Counted from the stretch's first letter, positions 22,840 to 37,289 are shown. The stretch: 64,000 nt of DNA from Brassica napus (GCF_020379485.1 NC_063436.1:25666423-25730422), one strand, 5' to 3'. Program-made: numbers and translations. Notes: generated by a model not told the origin, from the letters alone.

Positions 22840-24177
22840 TCTATACTATTATCTGCGAAAATAATTTTTAACTTTTGAGCTTTCAAGTTAAAAATTAGAC
22901 CGTCTAAATACATTACTACCTTTAATGGATAAACTAGATTTTGATCCGCGCTTAGAAAGCGCGGATTTATTTTTTGAATTTTATAATTTTAATATAATTT
23001 TTTATATAAGATAGTTTATAAGTTTGGCCATATTATTCGGAACCAAATAATCAACCCGTACCAAATTGAAAAAATGAAACCAAACTTGAACCATTCGGAA
23101 CCGAATAATCAATCCGTACCAAATTGAAAAAATGAAACCAAACTTGAACCAAAATTTATAAATAACCAAACATATCATATATATCTAGAACCAAGATAAA
23201 TAGATACCTGAATTTTTAAAATACAAATTATATACCTACAAATATTAATTATATGTAATTTCTAAATAACCAAATATCTTAAATATACTATTTATAAGCT
23301 GAATTATCCAATAAAAACAAATTACTCAAACATTTTTTTCAAATATTAAAAAAATATCTTAATAAGTCCTCAACATTCAGTCTAATTTTCCACTAAAAGG
23401 AACCAAAATACCAATAAGTGATATCCACAGTCAAACCAGTAAACGCAGTCACCATATATAATCTAGTTTCAATTTAATAAAAATCTATTATTTAAAATCC
23501 TTTAAAATCTAAAACCCATATTAACTCGTGAATCTATACAAGATGACATGGTAAAAAACTAAAATAACATGATAATATTTTTCAAATTTTGATTAAATTT
23601 CTCATATAAATTTTACTAACATATAAAATTGAATAAACTACATTTTTTTATGTTATACATTCTAGTTTAGAGAAATATAAGGTAATTGATTAGTGTATAG
23701 TTAGAGAAATATAAGGTGAGACCAAAAAAATAGTTAAGTTTAGGTCTAACAACCTTTAATAAGTAGATTTTTTGGAACTTCTTCCCTTTTAATAGTATAG
23801 ATTTATCATTATATATATCATAAAAATATAATGATGAATAATCACTTATAAAAGAAAACGTGTTATTTTGTTTTATGAATCTTTGGATAATAGTTTGCAC
23901 ATAGCCACTACATGCACTACCCAATCCCTTCGTTTTTTTTTTTTTGAAAAATGATCGCTTAAACTTCACGCTTTTGTAAAGCTTATACATAAAAATATAG
24001 TATTAAACCAAATAATAATACATATCAATCGTAATATTTTTGTTAAATTAGTAAGATGCACCTAGGATTGAAAACTATTATTTCTCGTTTAATTAATTAT
24101 TTAATTTAATTAATAATACAAGTATTAATAAATAACAATAAGATAATTATGCTCGCATTTGCGGATAAAACACCTAG
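22840..24177 (+). mobile_element. Helitron-like element in intron 3 of CRK A (outer)
   Basis: Begins TCTATACTATTATCTGCG after an A. Ends with a short hairpin (CGCATTTGCG) a few bases before CTAG, followed by T, at 24174-24178. These are the Helitron hallmarks: 5' TC, 3' hairpin plus CTRR, insertion between A and T, no target duplication. No coding capacity. It contains the second element below. Confidence 0.6.
22934..23801 (-). mobile_element. Helitron-like element nested in the outer one
   Basis: On the minus strand it starts TCTATACTATTAAAAGGG (complement of 23784-23801) and ends with a strong hairpin (CCGCGCTT / AAGCGCGG) then CTAG at 22934-22937, with A and T flanks. About 870 bases, non-autonomous. 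It contains a 62-base tandem duplication at 23034-23155 (CGTACCAAATTGAAAAAATG in each copy). Confidence 0.7.
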
Positions 24178-24788
24178 TAAATAATGACTGAAGTAGATTA
24201 ACTTAGAGGTATTTCATTTTATAAAAATTATTACCATCTAGTGTAACTACATAACTAAAAGATAACTAAAAGATAAAGTTGCATTTATTTAACTAACTAA
24301 ACCAAATAATACTGAAAAGTGAGCCCCCAAAAAATAGTAATTTATAATGGAGGTTGTTGCCTTTTATCTATGTATGAGGCATAGCTCTGGGTACTGTCAC
24401 TGGTATACGTCCTTAACTGCGGCTGAGGCTGTGTATTTTTCTCTGAAAAATTTTGTGACAACACATTTAAATAATTGGGATGATGCTTATATAAAACGGA
24501 TAGGGTACACTTTTGAATGGGACTGAAGTTGCGGTCAAAAGACTGTCAAAATCATCAGGACAAGGTGAAACAGAGTTCAACAATGAAGTCGTTGTTGTTG
24601 CAAAGCTTCAGCATAAAAATTTGGTAAGGCTTATGGGGTTTTCTCTAGAACGAGAAGAAAGGATATTGGTCTACGAATATGTGCCTAACAAAAGCCTTGA
24701 TTACTTCCTCTTTGGTCAGTTTCATTTGTTACTTTGTTTCAGTGACTCTTTAGCCTTTTTAAAGAAAACTAGGGTTGCAAGTGTTTAA

Positions 24789-25049
<261 letters not shown>

Positions 25050-25715
25050 TAGTAAGTCATTATCCACTTTACTTTTCATATTTAATGATTTTGTCAATAA
25101 AGTAACTTTTGGTGTGGGATTCAGTGGTTACATGTCTCCCGAATATGCTATGCATGGTCAATTCTCTATGAAATCTGATGTGTATAGCTTTGGAGTATTA
25201 CTTCTTGAGATTATAACTGGTAGGAAGAATAGCAGCTTCTACGAGAGAGACAATGCACATAACTTGGTCACATATGTAAGTTGAGGCAATCAATTTTTCT
25301 ATTTATTATTTGGGTCTTACAAATTTTTTATGTATACCTCTCTTACAACAAGAAACGATTGCAATAACTAATTGGATGATTGATAATATAGGCTTGGAGA
25401 ATTTGGACCAACAAAACAGAGTTAGACCTTGTGGATCAAGTTATAGTAGACAATTGCCAGAAGAATGAAGTGGTTCTATGCATCCATATTGGTCTTTTAT
25501 GTGTTCAAGAAGATCTTGTAGAGCGTCCGAGCTTTTCAAACATTTTGATGATGCTTACTACTAACAATGTGACTTTACCAGTGCCTCAACAACCAGGGTT
25601 TGTCTTTCAGACTAGACATATAAGAGATCTGCCTGGTTCGAATCAATCTACTATGACCAAGTGTGGTGTAGTGTCTGTTGGTGATGTGTCGGTCACTGAT
25701 TTATATCCTCGTTGA

Positions 25716-26272
25716 TTAGGTCCTAACCTTCACGCTTGGACTAATTGGTATTTACTGAAAACGACTGTGTTTTTGTTGATAATATTTTAAAAGATCCAAA
25801 ACAATAAGAACGTGAACAAACAAAAAAACATATAAGAAAACATTTGAAGAGCAAACATTTAAATTATGTTCATTTTAAAATCGGGCTTTTAGGCCTAATC
25901 TTTTTAAAGAAAAAAAAAGATATTAGGGTGCAGAGAGGAGAATCCATCTTGGTTAAGGGGTTAAGGCAAAGGATTAAGACCAACTGAGCAATTGTTATTA
26001 ACATGTCTACGCTTACAATTTTAATTTTTAATATTTGACTGGGGTCAGCTGACCCCTTCCTGCCCATGTAGCTCCGCCCCCTGATTGCCATAGTGATGTG
26101 TTGCAGCGAGAAAAATGCAGATACGTAAGATCTAAGTCTGTGCAAAAGGTGAAGTGGAAAGGGGAAGTGAAGTCCCCAAAAAGAATACATGAAGGAAGAA
26201 AGGTTTTATCTATATGACCTAGGTCATATAAGGTGTAACCGACAAAGAACTCCGAAGAAGAAAAACAAGGGA
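25716..26272. other. Intergenic DNA after CRK A
   Basis: No gene. It contains a perfect 16-base palindrome GGGGTCAGCTGACCCC at 26041-26056 next to GGGGCGGAGCTACA on the complement, a combination reminiscent of plant transposon ends; the element itself is not resolved. Confidence 0.35.
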
Positions 26273-27386
26273 CTGTTTGTTTCACCATCTAGATGAGTCA
26301 TTTGGATGTAAATGAAGGTTTTGTTTATTTATAGTTAGAATTGCAACTTAATTGAATGGATCAGGATGAGTTTTAGAAATTTAGGTTTAATTGTAAAGTC
26401 TAGCCAGGTGAACCAATTTGGACTATCTAAATAGAGATTGTTATGTCAAAATAATATAGAGGTAATATAATTTATAAATTACAAAAATAAACCAAATATT
26501 ATTGTCACTCACGAAAATATTACAAAACCGCATTTTCCCAACAAGAACACAAAACGTATTTTTCTGTCAAAACCACAAAACATATTTTCTCGCCAAAACT
26601 GTAAAAACTCATTTTCTGCCAAAACAGAAAAAAATATATTTTTTCCGCAAAAAATACACTTTTCCTCCAAACACACATTTTCCCGTCAAGATCGCAAAAA
26701 TGCACTTTCCCGCAAAAAAAACAAAAATACATTTTCTCGCCAAAAACAAAAAATGCATTTTCCAGCCAAAAACGCATTTTTCGACAAAACCGCGAAAATG
26801 TATTTTCCCTCGAGAAACGCAAAAAATAGTTTTTTACTGCAAAAAAAATATTTTCCGTCAAAAAATGCAAAAATGCATTTTCCTGCCAAAAATGCAAAAA
26901 AAAAATACGTTTTTCCGCCAAAAATGCAAAAACGCATTTTCCGGCCAAGAACGCAAAAATGGATTTTCTGCCAAAAACCGTAAAATGTATTTTCCTACCA
27001 ACACTGCAAAATTCATTTTCCCAACGAAACCATAAAATACTTTTTCTTGTTAGTCACAAAATCAAAATTTTAATTAAATCATGAATATGTATTTTTCGCT
27101 AAAACCGCAAAATTATATTTCCCTCCAAAACTATATTTTAAAATAATTATATATTAGATAGTTAATAAAAATTAATAGTGAAAAAATAAAATATAATGAA
27201 ATTAAAACAAGAATATTTTAGTAATTTGTTTACTAAACTTATCTGAATAGAAGTGAAAAAAAAAATCATAAATCTATTTAGATGATTCATCTAGACAAAT
27301 TATCTGGATGGACAAATAAATAGTCCTATAAAATCTGGATGGATCATCTGACGAAAGATGAAAATAACAGATGGTGAAACAAACAG
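26273..27386. mobile_element. Inverted-repeat DNA element carrying a minisatellite
   Basis: Left CTGTTTGTTTCACCATCT (26273-26290) and right AGATGGTGAAACAAACAG (27369-27386) are an exact 18-base inverted pair. Beyond them, GATGAGTCAT/GATGATTCAT and ATTTGGATG/CATCCAGAT motifs also mirror each other loosely. No clear target duplication and no transposase. Probably a non-autonomous TIR element. Confidence 0.6.
26525..27135. repeat. Degenerate minisatellite (GCATTTTCC / CCAAAA units)
   Basis: About 20 imperfect tandem copies of a unit near 28-32 bases whose core is GCATTTTCCCGCCAAAAACGC followed by AAAA. Open frames of 76-177 codons across it on both strands (K/F-rich) are produced by the repeat and are not genes. 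Confidence 0.8.
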
Positions 27387-27840
27387 CCTCAATTCAATTG
27401 ACCAAGTGGGGAAGACATAAGGTTCTTGTAGTCGGCACAAAGATGAAAACGAGTTTTTTTTTTTTTTTTTTGGTTACACTACGTTGAGATTTTTATATTT
27501 ATCATCAGCCATAACCAAGGAAAATTATGTTTGAAATAATGCCAACAACTAAATTTATAGTCTCGTCAAAATGCCAACTACGAATAGCATCTTCCTTTGC
27601 TAACCAATCTTGACGTGCATTTCTACTAATGAACCGATCAAAGGCTATCCATAAAAATTTCTCGCATTTAATATTTTCTATACCATATTTTAATAGTTCA
27701 GTAGATGAACACAAGTTGGACAAGAATTTTGAATACAAAAACCTTGACTTTTCGTCTGGCACTCGTCACAAAACCATCGTCTGTTTTCATTGCAATCTAC
27801 AGAAAGAGAGAATCAAAATTCAAATTTTATTTCATCAGTT
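27387..27840 (+). promoter_or_regulatory. Spacer and promoter of CRK B, conserved with CRK D
   Basis: 27705-27840 matches 40155-40301: GTAGATGAACACAAGTT, a W-box TTGACT at 27744-27749, then TCGTCTG and CATCACAAAACCATC-like blocks. 27387-27700 shows no gene. Confidence 0.5.
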
Positions 27841-29379
27841 ATGTCTTCTTGGGCTTCTTTGATCTTCCTTTTCATTTTCTCCTTTCTCACAAGCTTCAAA
27901 GCTTCAGCTCAAGATCCCATTTACGTATACCACATCTGTCCAAACACGACAACTTAATTACACCAGAAACAGCACTTACTCCACTAACCTCAGAACACTT
28001 TTGTCCTCTCTCTCTTCCAGCAACGCCTCTTACTCCACCGGATTCCAAACCGCCACCTCCGGACAAGGCACCGACAGTGTCACCGGACTTTTCCTTTGCC
28101 GAGGAGACGTCTCGCCGGAAGTTTGTCGCAGATGCGTCGCCTTTGTCGTCAACGACACCTCAACTCGGTGTCCAAACCAGAGAGAGGTCGTGCTCTACTA
28201 CGATGTGTGTACGGTAAGATACTCTAACCGGAATATTCTCTCGACGCTAAGCACCGATGGAGGAGTTGTCTTGTGGAACGTCCAAAACATTACATCTAAC
28301 CAAAAAGAGCAGTTCAGAGACTTGGTCTTGTCGACGATGAACCAAGCGGCCAATGAAGCTGCGGACAGTCGAAGAAAGTTCGATGCGAGAAAAGCTAACT
28401 GGACTGCATCACAGAGTTTATACGGATTGGTTCAGTGCACTCCTGATCTGACAAGACAAGACTGTTTGAGTTGTCTGCAGCAGAGCATCAATCAGTTACC
28501 CACTGATAAAATTGGAGGAAGATTTATTATGCATAGCTGTGGTTCAAGATACGAGCTTTACGCATTTTACAACGAATCCGCCATTACAACACCTCCACCG
28601 CCACCACAACCGCCTGTTTCTACTCCTCCGGTCTCAGCTCCTCCGCCAACTGGTCAGAACTCTTGTTTTTACTGCTCCCACTAACTAATATTAAAGCTGA
28701 TGATGTTTAAATAACAGGGAAAGGTGGGAGTTCAAGTGTACTAGTAGTAGCCATTGTTGTACCTATTATAGTGGTTGTTCTGCTTTTCATAGCTTGTTAT
28801 TGCTTCCTTGCAAAGAGGGCAAAGAAGACTTATGGCACATCATCTGCATTTGAAGGTAAAGACTTCAAATAAAATTGGGTTTGGATTTTGATTAATATCA
28901 AATGCTCAGCGTCTTCTTTCTTGCTTCTAAGACTTTCTTTATGCACCAGGAGATGATATAACAACCGCAGAATCACTGCACATTGATTACAGATCAATCC
29001 AAACTGCTACTAACTATTTTTCTGAAAGTAATAAGATAGGCCAAGGTGGATTTGGAGAGGTCTACAAGGTAAGTATATTCTAACTGGCTTTTTTTTAATC
29101 TTTTCCTTTACCATTTTGGGCCAACATAATGGTGGTGAAAACGGTAGGGTACATTATCGGATGGCACTGAAGTTGCGGTGAAGAGACTGTCAAAGTCATC
29201 AGGACAAGGTGATGCGGAGTTTAAGAACGAGGTTATTCTTGTTGCAAAGCTACAACATAGAAATCTTGTTAGACTTCTAGGATTTTGTCTAGAAGGAGAA
29301 GAGAGGGTACTAGTCTACGAGTACGTGCCCAACGAAAGCCTTGATTACTTCATATTTGGTTAGTTGCATTTGTCAATAA

Positions 29380-31150
<1,771 letters not shown>

Positions 31151-32653
31151 ACTCCCCCAAACTTGTTCTTTTACTTGTCCACAAGTGAACTTTCTAGAAC
31201 TCATAGGGAGAGAGGTTGAAGGAGGGAGCACATAGCCAAAAGAAACACAACTAGCACACTCTCTTATTACACTCTAGCTTCTCTAGGCCTATCTTAACTC
31301 TTTTTGTTCTTACACTCATCATCAAGCATCCACACATTCAAATCAACCAACTCTCACATTCATTAAGCACAAAACATCAGGTGAATTCTTGCAAATGGTC
31401 AGTTGGTCCAAGTCATTTGGTTGGGTAAGGGAAGGCTTTTATTCAAGTGATTCAAGAGGTTCAAAACATATGATCTTTAAGGTGGTTTACTCTCAAAACA
31501 AGTAGCCTTGACATTGCACATAATATATCTAAGAAAGGGATCAACTCATGCATACAATGCTCAATCTCCATTGTTCTACCCTTTTCCCAAACATACAATT
31601 ACACAATCATTTCTCAATGTCAAACCCAACTCACATCTCTCACCAAAAGATTCTAAAAACATCAGCTCTTTCTCTTTGAAATCTACAAGGGATTTTTCAC
31701 AACCTCAAAATATTTCTTAGCTCCTAACAACTTTGCTAGCCCCCTTTTCTTTCTTTTCTTTTTCTTTTTCTTTTCTCTTTTTTTTTTCTTTTTCGTTTTT
31801 TTTTTTTAGGCTGGGGGCCAAGACTTTTCAAAACTTGAGCTAGAGGTTTCTCTACTTATCCCAATAAAACAATTCACTTAAGCACAAAGAGTCTATTCTT
31901 TTCCTTTTTCATTTCTCCCAAATCATAATCACAACACTCACCCCCACCTATAGCTAGACAATAGAGTGTCCAATCTAGCAAGAATGAAGATCAAGCATTG
32001 TCGTTCCCGATACTCTCAACATTATGCACATGTAAGACTTTCCGAAAAAGGCCTCACTCATCAAACAATGAAAGCTTAAAAGGAGGAAAAGGTTTTGGGA
32101 GTGGTCTACCACTAGAGTTTGTCAAAAAAGATTGGTATAAAAGATGTGACAACTCAAGTGTGTATAGCCATGACTCAGTACACAAGGGACCATGAGCAAG
32201 AAGCATTAAGTTCGTTCAGTTCAAATAAGGTTGTAGTTGGCTTCAAAGACTGAGTTTCAGCAATCAACAAGTTTCAGGAAGAGTTTTCAAGGCTCGAAAC
32301 ATACAAGTCTTTTTGAGAGGTGCAAAAGCTAGTCAAGTGCAACGTAGTGTTCTTTACAAGGCATTCAAAATCATTGCTCCCAATGCAAGTGAATGCAACC
32401 TATATGCTCTAGACTCTCCTAAAAATGCAAATGATGCAAACTAAATGATTGATTTTTTTTTTTATCTATGCAAATAGGTATGCCATGCATGACTCAATGA
32501 AACAACATCAAAGCAAACATGATCAAATACTTGGTACCTCCCCCAAACTTGAGTTACACAGTCTCTGTGTCGTCAAGTAGAGAGAGATACCGAAAAGAAG
32601 ACTAATATGCAAAAATGAAATGGTATATACAAGGGAGTGTGGTGGGTTACCTT
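31151..32653. other. Noncoding internal region of the LTR element
   Basis: 1.5 kb where pol would be expected. It holds a pyrimidine-rich tract (31740-31810) and, at 32541-32555, a second CTCCCCCAAACTTG, the same polypurine-tract complement that borders the LTR at 31151. No domain is recognisable in any frame. Confidence 0.6.
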
Positions 32654-33460
32654 CTATAGGGAATGAGTAGAGGGAGATGCTCCCTCCTCGTCGTCCTCAG
32701 GTGGTAACTCTTCAAGGTGCTCATCAGCAGGAGTGTCCATCTCTTTAATGTAGAAGGCTTGCCCGAACACAGTTGGTTTCCTCATTTTCCTCTTGATGTC
32801 AAAGTGGAGGATGTTCTCTTTACCCAAATGGAGATCAATCGTGCCTTCCTTCACATTAACAATAGCTCCTGCTGTAGCTAAGAATGGTCTTCCTAGAATC
32901 AATGGGTCTTGAGCCTCCTCACCCATCTCAAGCACCACAAAATCTGTAGGTATCTCATACCTTCCAATCTTCACAGGGAGGTCCTCTAAGATGCCCACAG
33001 GGTACTTCACTGAACGATCAGCTAACACCAGAGAGAGTCTACACTTCTTGTACTGAGTGAATCCAAGCTTCTTTGCAACAGACAAAGGCATCAAGCTGAC
33101 ACTAGCTCCCAAATCGCAGAGACTTTTCTCAAATACCATAGGTCCAAGAGCACAAGGTAGTGTGAAGCTTCCTGGATCCTCTAATTTCTCTGGAACATCA
33201 AGCCTCTGGATGATGGCATTGCACTCATGGGTAAGAATCATCATGCCTTCCATCTCCTTCTTCTTTGCAGCTACAACATCTTTCAGGAAATTGTTGTATT
33301 GAGGAATCAACATGAAAGCATCGATGATGGGCATTGCAACCTGAGCTTCACTCATTTGCTTCTCAAACAGAGCTTTGTACTTCTCTAGCAGCTGCTTCTT
33401 GAATCTACCAGGGAATGGAAGTTTGGGTTCATAGGGAGGAGGAACAAAAAAAACTTTCAC
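32654..33460 (-). CDS. Retroelement aspartic protease (retropepsin) region
   Basis: About 268 codons on the minus strand. The retropepsin site appears as CDLGASVSLMP, followed by flap-like DLPVKIGRYEIPTDFVV and LILGRPFLATAGA, the second conserved motif of Ty3-type plant proteases. The C-terminus is acidic (ELPPEDDEEG) and then a stop; no polymerase follows. The upstream part (PPPYEPKLPFPGRF) is the end of the Gag-Pro linker, one reading frame away from gag because of an 8-base A run at 33446-33453. Confidence 0.85.
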   Translation of the reverse strand: MKVFFVPPPYEPKLPFPGRFKKQLLEKYKALFEKQMSEAQVAMPIIDAFMLIPQYNNFLKDVVAAKKKEMEGMMILTHECNAIIQRLDVPEKLEDPGSFTLPCALGPMVFEKSLCDLGASVSLMPLSVAKKLGFTQYKKCRLSLVLADRSVKYPVGILEDLPVKIGRYEIPTDFVVLEMGEEAQDPLILGRPFLATAGAIVNVKEGTIDLHLGKENILHFDIKRKMRKPTVFGQAFYIKEMDTPADEHLEELPPEDDEEGASPSTHSL

Positions 33461-35096
33461 TTGCTGGAGTTACAACTTCACCATCCTTTACTGTCTTCTT
33501 CTCTTTCCCAACCTTTCCTTTACCTTTGGCTTCCACTATCTTCTCCAAGATCTCGTCATTGATCTTCTCATCAACAATCACCACTTCATCATCTATGTTG
33601 ATGGCAACCCCCTCACCTAGTTTCTCAGCATCCTTGGTGAGGGTTCTAGGAGGTAACTGCTTACCACTCCTAAGGGTGATAGCTTTGGCCTCCTTGGGAT
33701 TTTGGTCAGACTTTCCAGGTAGAGATCCTTGCTGGCGATTCTGGTGAGTGTTTATGGAAGCAAATTGATTCTCTAAATTCCTGACTGTAGAAGCAAGGTG
33801 TGAGAATTTGTTGTTGAGCTCATTGTAGCTCCCATCAATCTTGGAATGAAGGTTCTTCAACTCATAACCAACTTGCTTCTCACTTCTAGTCTGAGACTCC
33901 AAGATTTGCTTCAGTAAGGTATCAGTGCTGCTCTCTTGAGGAGCAGAGGAACCAGACGAGGGGTTTTGCTGAGGCTGATAGCTGCCTTGCTGGTTGTTTC
34001 TTGGCGGATAGCCACTCTGTTGGTTGTTTGGATAGGATTTCTGTTGGTAGTTGTTGTACTGAAAGTTGGGCTCCTTTTTGTACCAGCTACCATTGTTGTT
34101 GATGAAACACAACTCCTCTTGACCTTCCAAACCCTCAACCTCATTGACAGCAAGTGGATCTTCCTGCTTGGAGTTACCAACAAACTTCAGCTGCTCTTGG
34201 GTTGCTTTTTCAGCAATGAGTAGGTCGATCTTGTCTTCCAAAGCTTTGATCTCTTTCCTCGTCTGCTTATCATCTGTTCTACTGCCTCTGTCGTGGTCTC
34301 CACTGTAGACTGCATCACTCTTTACCATGTTGTCAACCAGCTCTTCTGCATCCTCCTCAGTTCTCCCCAAGAAGAACCCATTGCTAGCTGTATCCAGTCT
34401 GGCTCTGTACTTAGGAAGAGCACCACGGTAGAATGTGCTCAGTAAGCTCTCCTTAGAAAAGCCATGGTGTGGGCATTGAGCTTGGTAGCCCTTGAATCTC
34501 TCCCAGGCTTCACTGAAGCCTTCCAAGTTCTTCTGTTGAAAGCTGGAAATCTCGTTTCTCAGCTTAGCAGTTCTTGAAGTAGAGAAGAACTTCTCCAAGA
34601 ATGCTTTCTTGCAGTCATCCCAAGTAGTGATGGAGTCACTGGGTAGAGACTTCTCCCACTGACGTGCCTTATCCCCCAAAGAGAAAGGGAATAGCTTGAG
34701 CTTTAAGGCATCTTCGGACACACCATTGGTTTTTGACAACCCACAGTAGCTGTCGAACCTGTCCAAGTGATCAAATGGATCCTCTAGAGCCAAGCCATGA
34801 TACTTGTTGTTCTCGATCACGTTGAGGAGTCCTGATTTGATCTCAAAGTTGTTGGCTGCCACAGCGGGTGCTCGGATTCCCAATCTATGACCATGAATGT
34901 TGGGGCGGTCGTAAGTGCCAATGGGTCGAGCTGCTCGCTGTTGGTTTTGAGGTATGTCTCCCATATCAGTACTCAATCTCTGCAAGTGAGCCTGTTGCTC
35001 TTCTTCTCTTCTATTTCTAGCACACTCTCTCTCTAAAGCTCTGATGTCTGCAGCTATTGGAACTAGGTTTGATGGACCCCTGCTCCTCAAGTTCAT
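33429..35096 (-). CDS. Retroelement Gag protein
   Basis: Retrotransposon gag protein. The likely start is the ATG at 35096 (MNLRSRG); the open frame extends to 35168 through a hydrophobic stretch that I do not consider part of the protein. The gag domain spans roughly residues 60-260 (DHLDRFDSYCGLSK, LFPFSLGDKARQWEKSLP, WDDCKKAFLEKFF, ERFKGYQAQCPHHGF). Then come a basic/acidic coiled region and a Gln/Asn/Tyr-rich stretch. There is no CCHC zinc knuckle. The frame ends at 33429 just after an A8 run that separates it from the protease frame; this is either a mutation or a frameshift site. Confidence 0.85.
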   Translation of the reverse strand: MNLRSRGPSNLVPIAADIRALERECARNRREEEQQAHLQRLSTDMGDIPQNQQRAARPIGTYDRPNIHGHRLGIRAPAVAANNFEIKSGLLNVIENNKYHGLALEDPFDHLDRFDSYCGLSKTNGVSEDALKLKLFPFSLGDKARQWEKSLPSDSITTWDDCKKAFLEKFFSTSRTAKLRNEISSFQQKNLEGFSEAWERFKGYQAQCPHHGFSKESLLSTFYRGALPKYRARLDTASNGFFLGRTEEDAEELVDNMVKSDAVYSGDHDRGSRTDDKQTRKEIKALEDKIDLLIAEKATQEQLKFVGNSKQEDPLAVNEVEGLEGQEELCFINNNGSWYKKEPNFQYNNYQQKSYPNNQQSGYPPRNNQQGSYQPQQNPSSGSSAPQESSTDTLLKQILESQTRSEKQVGYELKNLHSKIDGSYNELNNKFSHLASTVRNLENQFASINTHQNRQQGSLPGKSDQNPKEAKAITLRSGKQLPPRTLTKDAEKLGEGVAINIDDEVVIVDEKINDEILEKIVEAKGKGKVGKEKKTVKDGEVVTPASESFFCSSSL

Positions 35097-35209
35097 ACAC
35101 CTGTAGATTAAAGGGAGGTGAAGAAAGAAAATCAGTAACAAAATAAAATAAAAATGACTTAGTCTCAAGCAAGTGACTAAATCTCAATGTTCAAATCTAC
35201 TCAGAATTT

Positions 35210-35222
35210 GGCAACGGCGCCA
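35210..35222 (-). other. Primer-binding site of the LTR element
   Basis: Minus strand TGGCGCCGTTGCC, 3 bases from the LTR edge. Complementary to the 3' end of plant tRNA-Asp, as used by Athila elements. It fixes the direction of transcription as leftward. Confidence 0.85.
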
Positions 35223-35225
35223 ATT

Positions 35226-36685
35226 TGATGTTAGGAGTTTTCAAGGCTCCTAAAACAAATGTTGTAGTATAAATGATTGTCGAACCAGTTCTGAGGGATA
35301 TCAAAGCACTGAGAATGCAAGTACTCACTTAATCTAAGTGCAACCAATGATTTAGATGGGTTTTAAAACTATGACTAATAAAAGAAATAACAAATGATAC
35401 TTTCTTGACTAAGGGAAAAGAGAACTCATGGGCATAGGGATTAGACCTTGGGTGATCAAGTATCGAACTAAGGATGGCAAATGATCAATCAAACTATCAA
35501 CCTTAAGCCTAGACACAATTCTAAGCAAGCTCTATGTCTAGATGAATGCTCATTTGCTAACATATCTCAAACATCAAATGTCTTTGGTTGAATAATATGA
35601 AAGCAATCATTACTAACAAGTCTATTAGCTATCTTAGCACCTTTAACAACAAATGTCTTTGGCAAAGTATACTAAAAGCCTAGGAGAGTTGTCTCGGGCA
35701 TTTCATCGAACACCTTTCGGGTGAGAAATGCCTAAGGATCAACAACTGAGTGGCCAACTCAGAAGATGCATTATGATTACTCTACTAGCAAGGAAATATG
35801 AATGATCTACACTAAAACATCCTAGCTCTAACCTAATCACCCTTAATCTCCCTAACCCATGAATTCAAAAGGTGATTACTCACTAATCTCCATGATTCCT
35901 CTTAAACCCATATTGGATTTCAGATTAACCATGTAGAGAAATAGATAAGAAATCAACAAGAACACAAGAACATAACAAATCAAAATCCAAGAGATGAACT
36001 TCTCAAGAGAGTTCTTGTGTATTTCTCAATAGATCAAAAGATAATCTGCCTGGTGGCTACAAAAGATGTTTAAAACATAGGTTTTTGAAATGTAAAACGT
36101 GCATAATAAAATGACCAAAAGGCCCTTAGGTAAAATAGAAATCGACCCAACAATAGACGCGGAGCGACCTCGGCATGTCGCTCCGACAAGTCGCTCCGGC
36201 CTTCGGGAGCGACCTCAGTGGGTCGCTCTGAGAGGTCGCTCCGGGCTTCGCTTCGTGTCGTCTCGCCATAGAGACGCGAGCGACCTCGGGGTGTCGCTTT
36301 GGGAGGTCGCTCCGAGAGGGGTGTGAGATGCGAGCGACCTCGGTGCGTCGCTCTGGGCAAGTCGCTCTGGGCTTCCTACGGGATGAATATGGCGAGCGAC
36401 TTCACGGGGTCGCTCTAGCTAGGTCGCTCTGAGAGGTGCTTTGGAGCGACCTCATGACGTCGCTGCGGAACCTCGCTCCCATGCTCTGCTCGTCCAATGA
36501 TCACCTGTTTCACGTCCTTTAAGCTCCAAATGCATCCAAATGTCCCCAAGAACTCCATGTGGCACTCCAACACCTAATGAGGACAATGAATGCAAAATGC
36601 AACCTAGACATGGCTAAATCCTAATCTATATGATGAAAATGCCAATGGATGAATGGGTAAAACAATGCAAATATGCAAGATATCA
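35226..36685 (-). repeat. LTR, right copy
   Basis: 1460 bases, nearly identical to the left LTR. This is the upstream LTR in the sense of transcription and should hold the promoter. Confidence 0.93.
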
Positions 36686-37289
36686 ACCTAGTAAGTTTTG
36701 TCTTTTAAATTACTCATACATTTAATGAATTTTTGTGGCCAACATATAAAGTCTTGCTCTGGTTTTCAGTGGTTACATGTCTCCTGAGTATGCGATGCAT
36801 GGTCAGTACTCAATGAAATCAGATGTTTATAGCTTCGGAGTGTTGGTTCTTGAGATTATAAGCGGCAAGAAGAATAGCAGCTTCTACCAAACAGATGGTG
36901 CACATGACTTGGTTTCATATGTAAGTGTTTAGCCAATCAAGTTCCATATTTACCTGACCATGCTTGCAAGTGCTGATTGGTTAAAATAATATTCTAGGCA
37001 TGGAGGCTTTGGAGTAATGGGACACCACTAGACCTTGTGGATCCAATTATGGTAGATAACTGCCAAAGGAATGAAGTTGTTCGATGTGTCCATATAGGTC
37101 TTTTGTGTGTCAACCATTGTTCTGATGCTCACTAGTAATACTGTGACATTACCCGTCCCTAGGCAACCAGGTCTTTTCTTTCAGAGTAGACTCGGAAAAG
37201 ACCCTCTTGATTCAGACCAATTTACAACGACCAAGTCTCTTCTACGGTCTGTTGATGTTGCCTCGATCACAGATGTATATCCTCGTTGA

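Noticed and set aside
26502..27035. 177-codon open frame (and overlapping minus-strand frames)
   Set aside because: Entirely made of the degenerate minisatellite; K/F-rich in every frame and strand.
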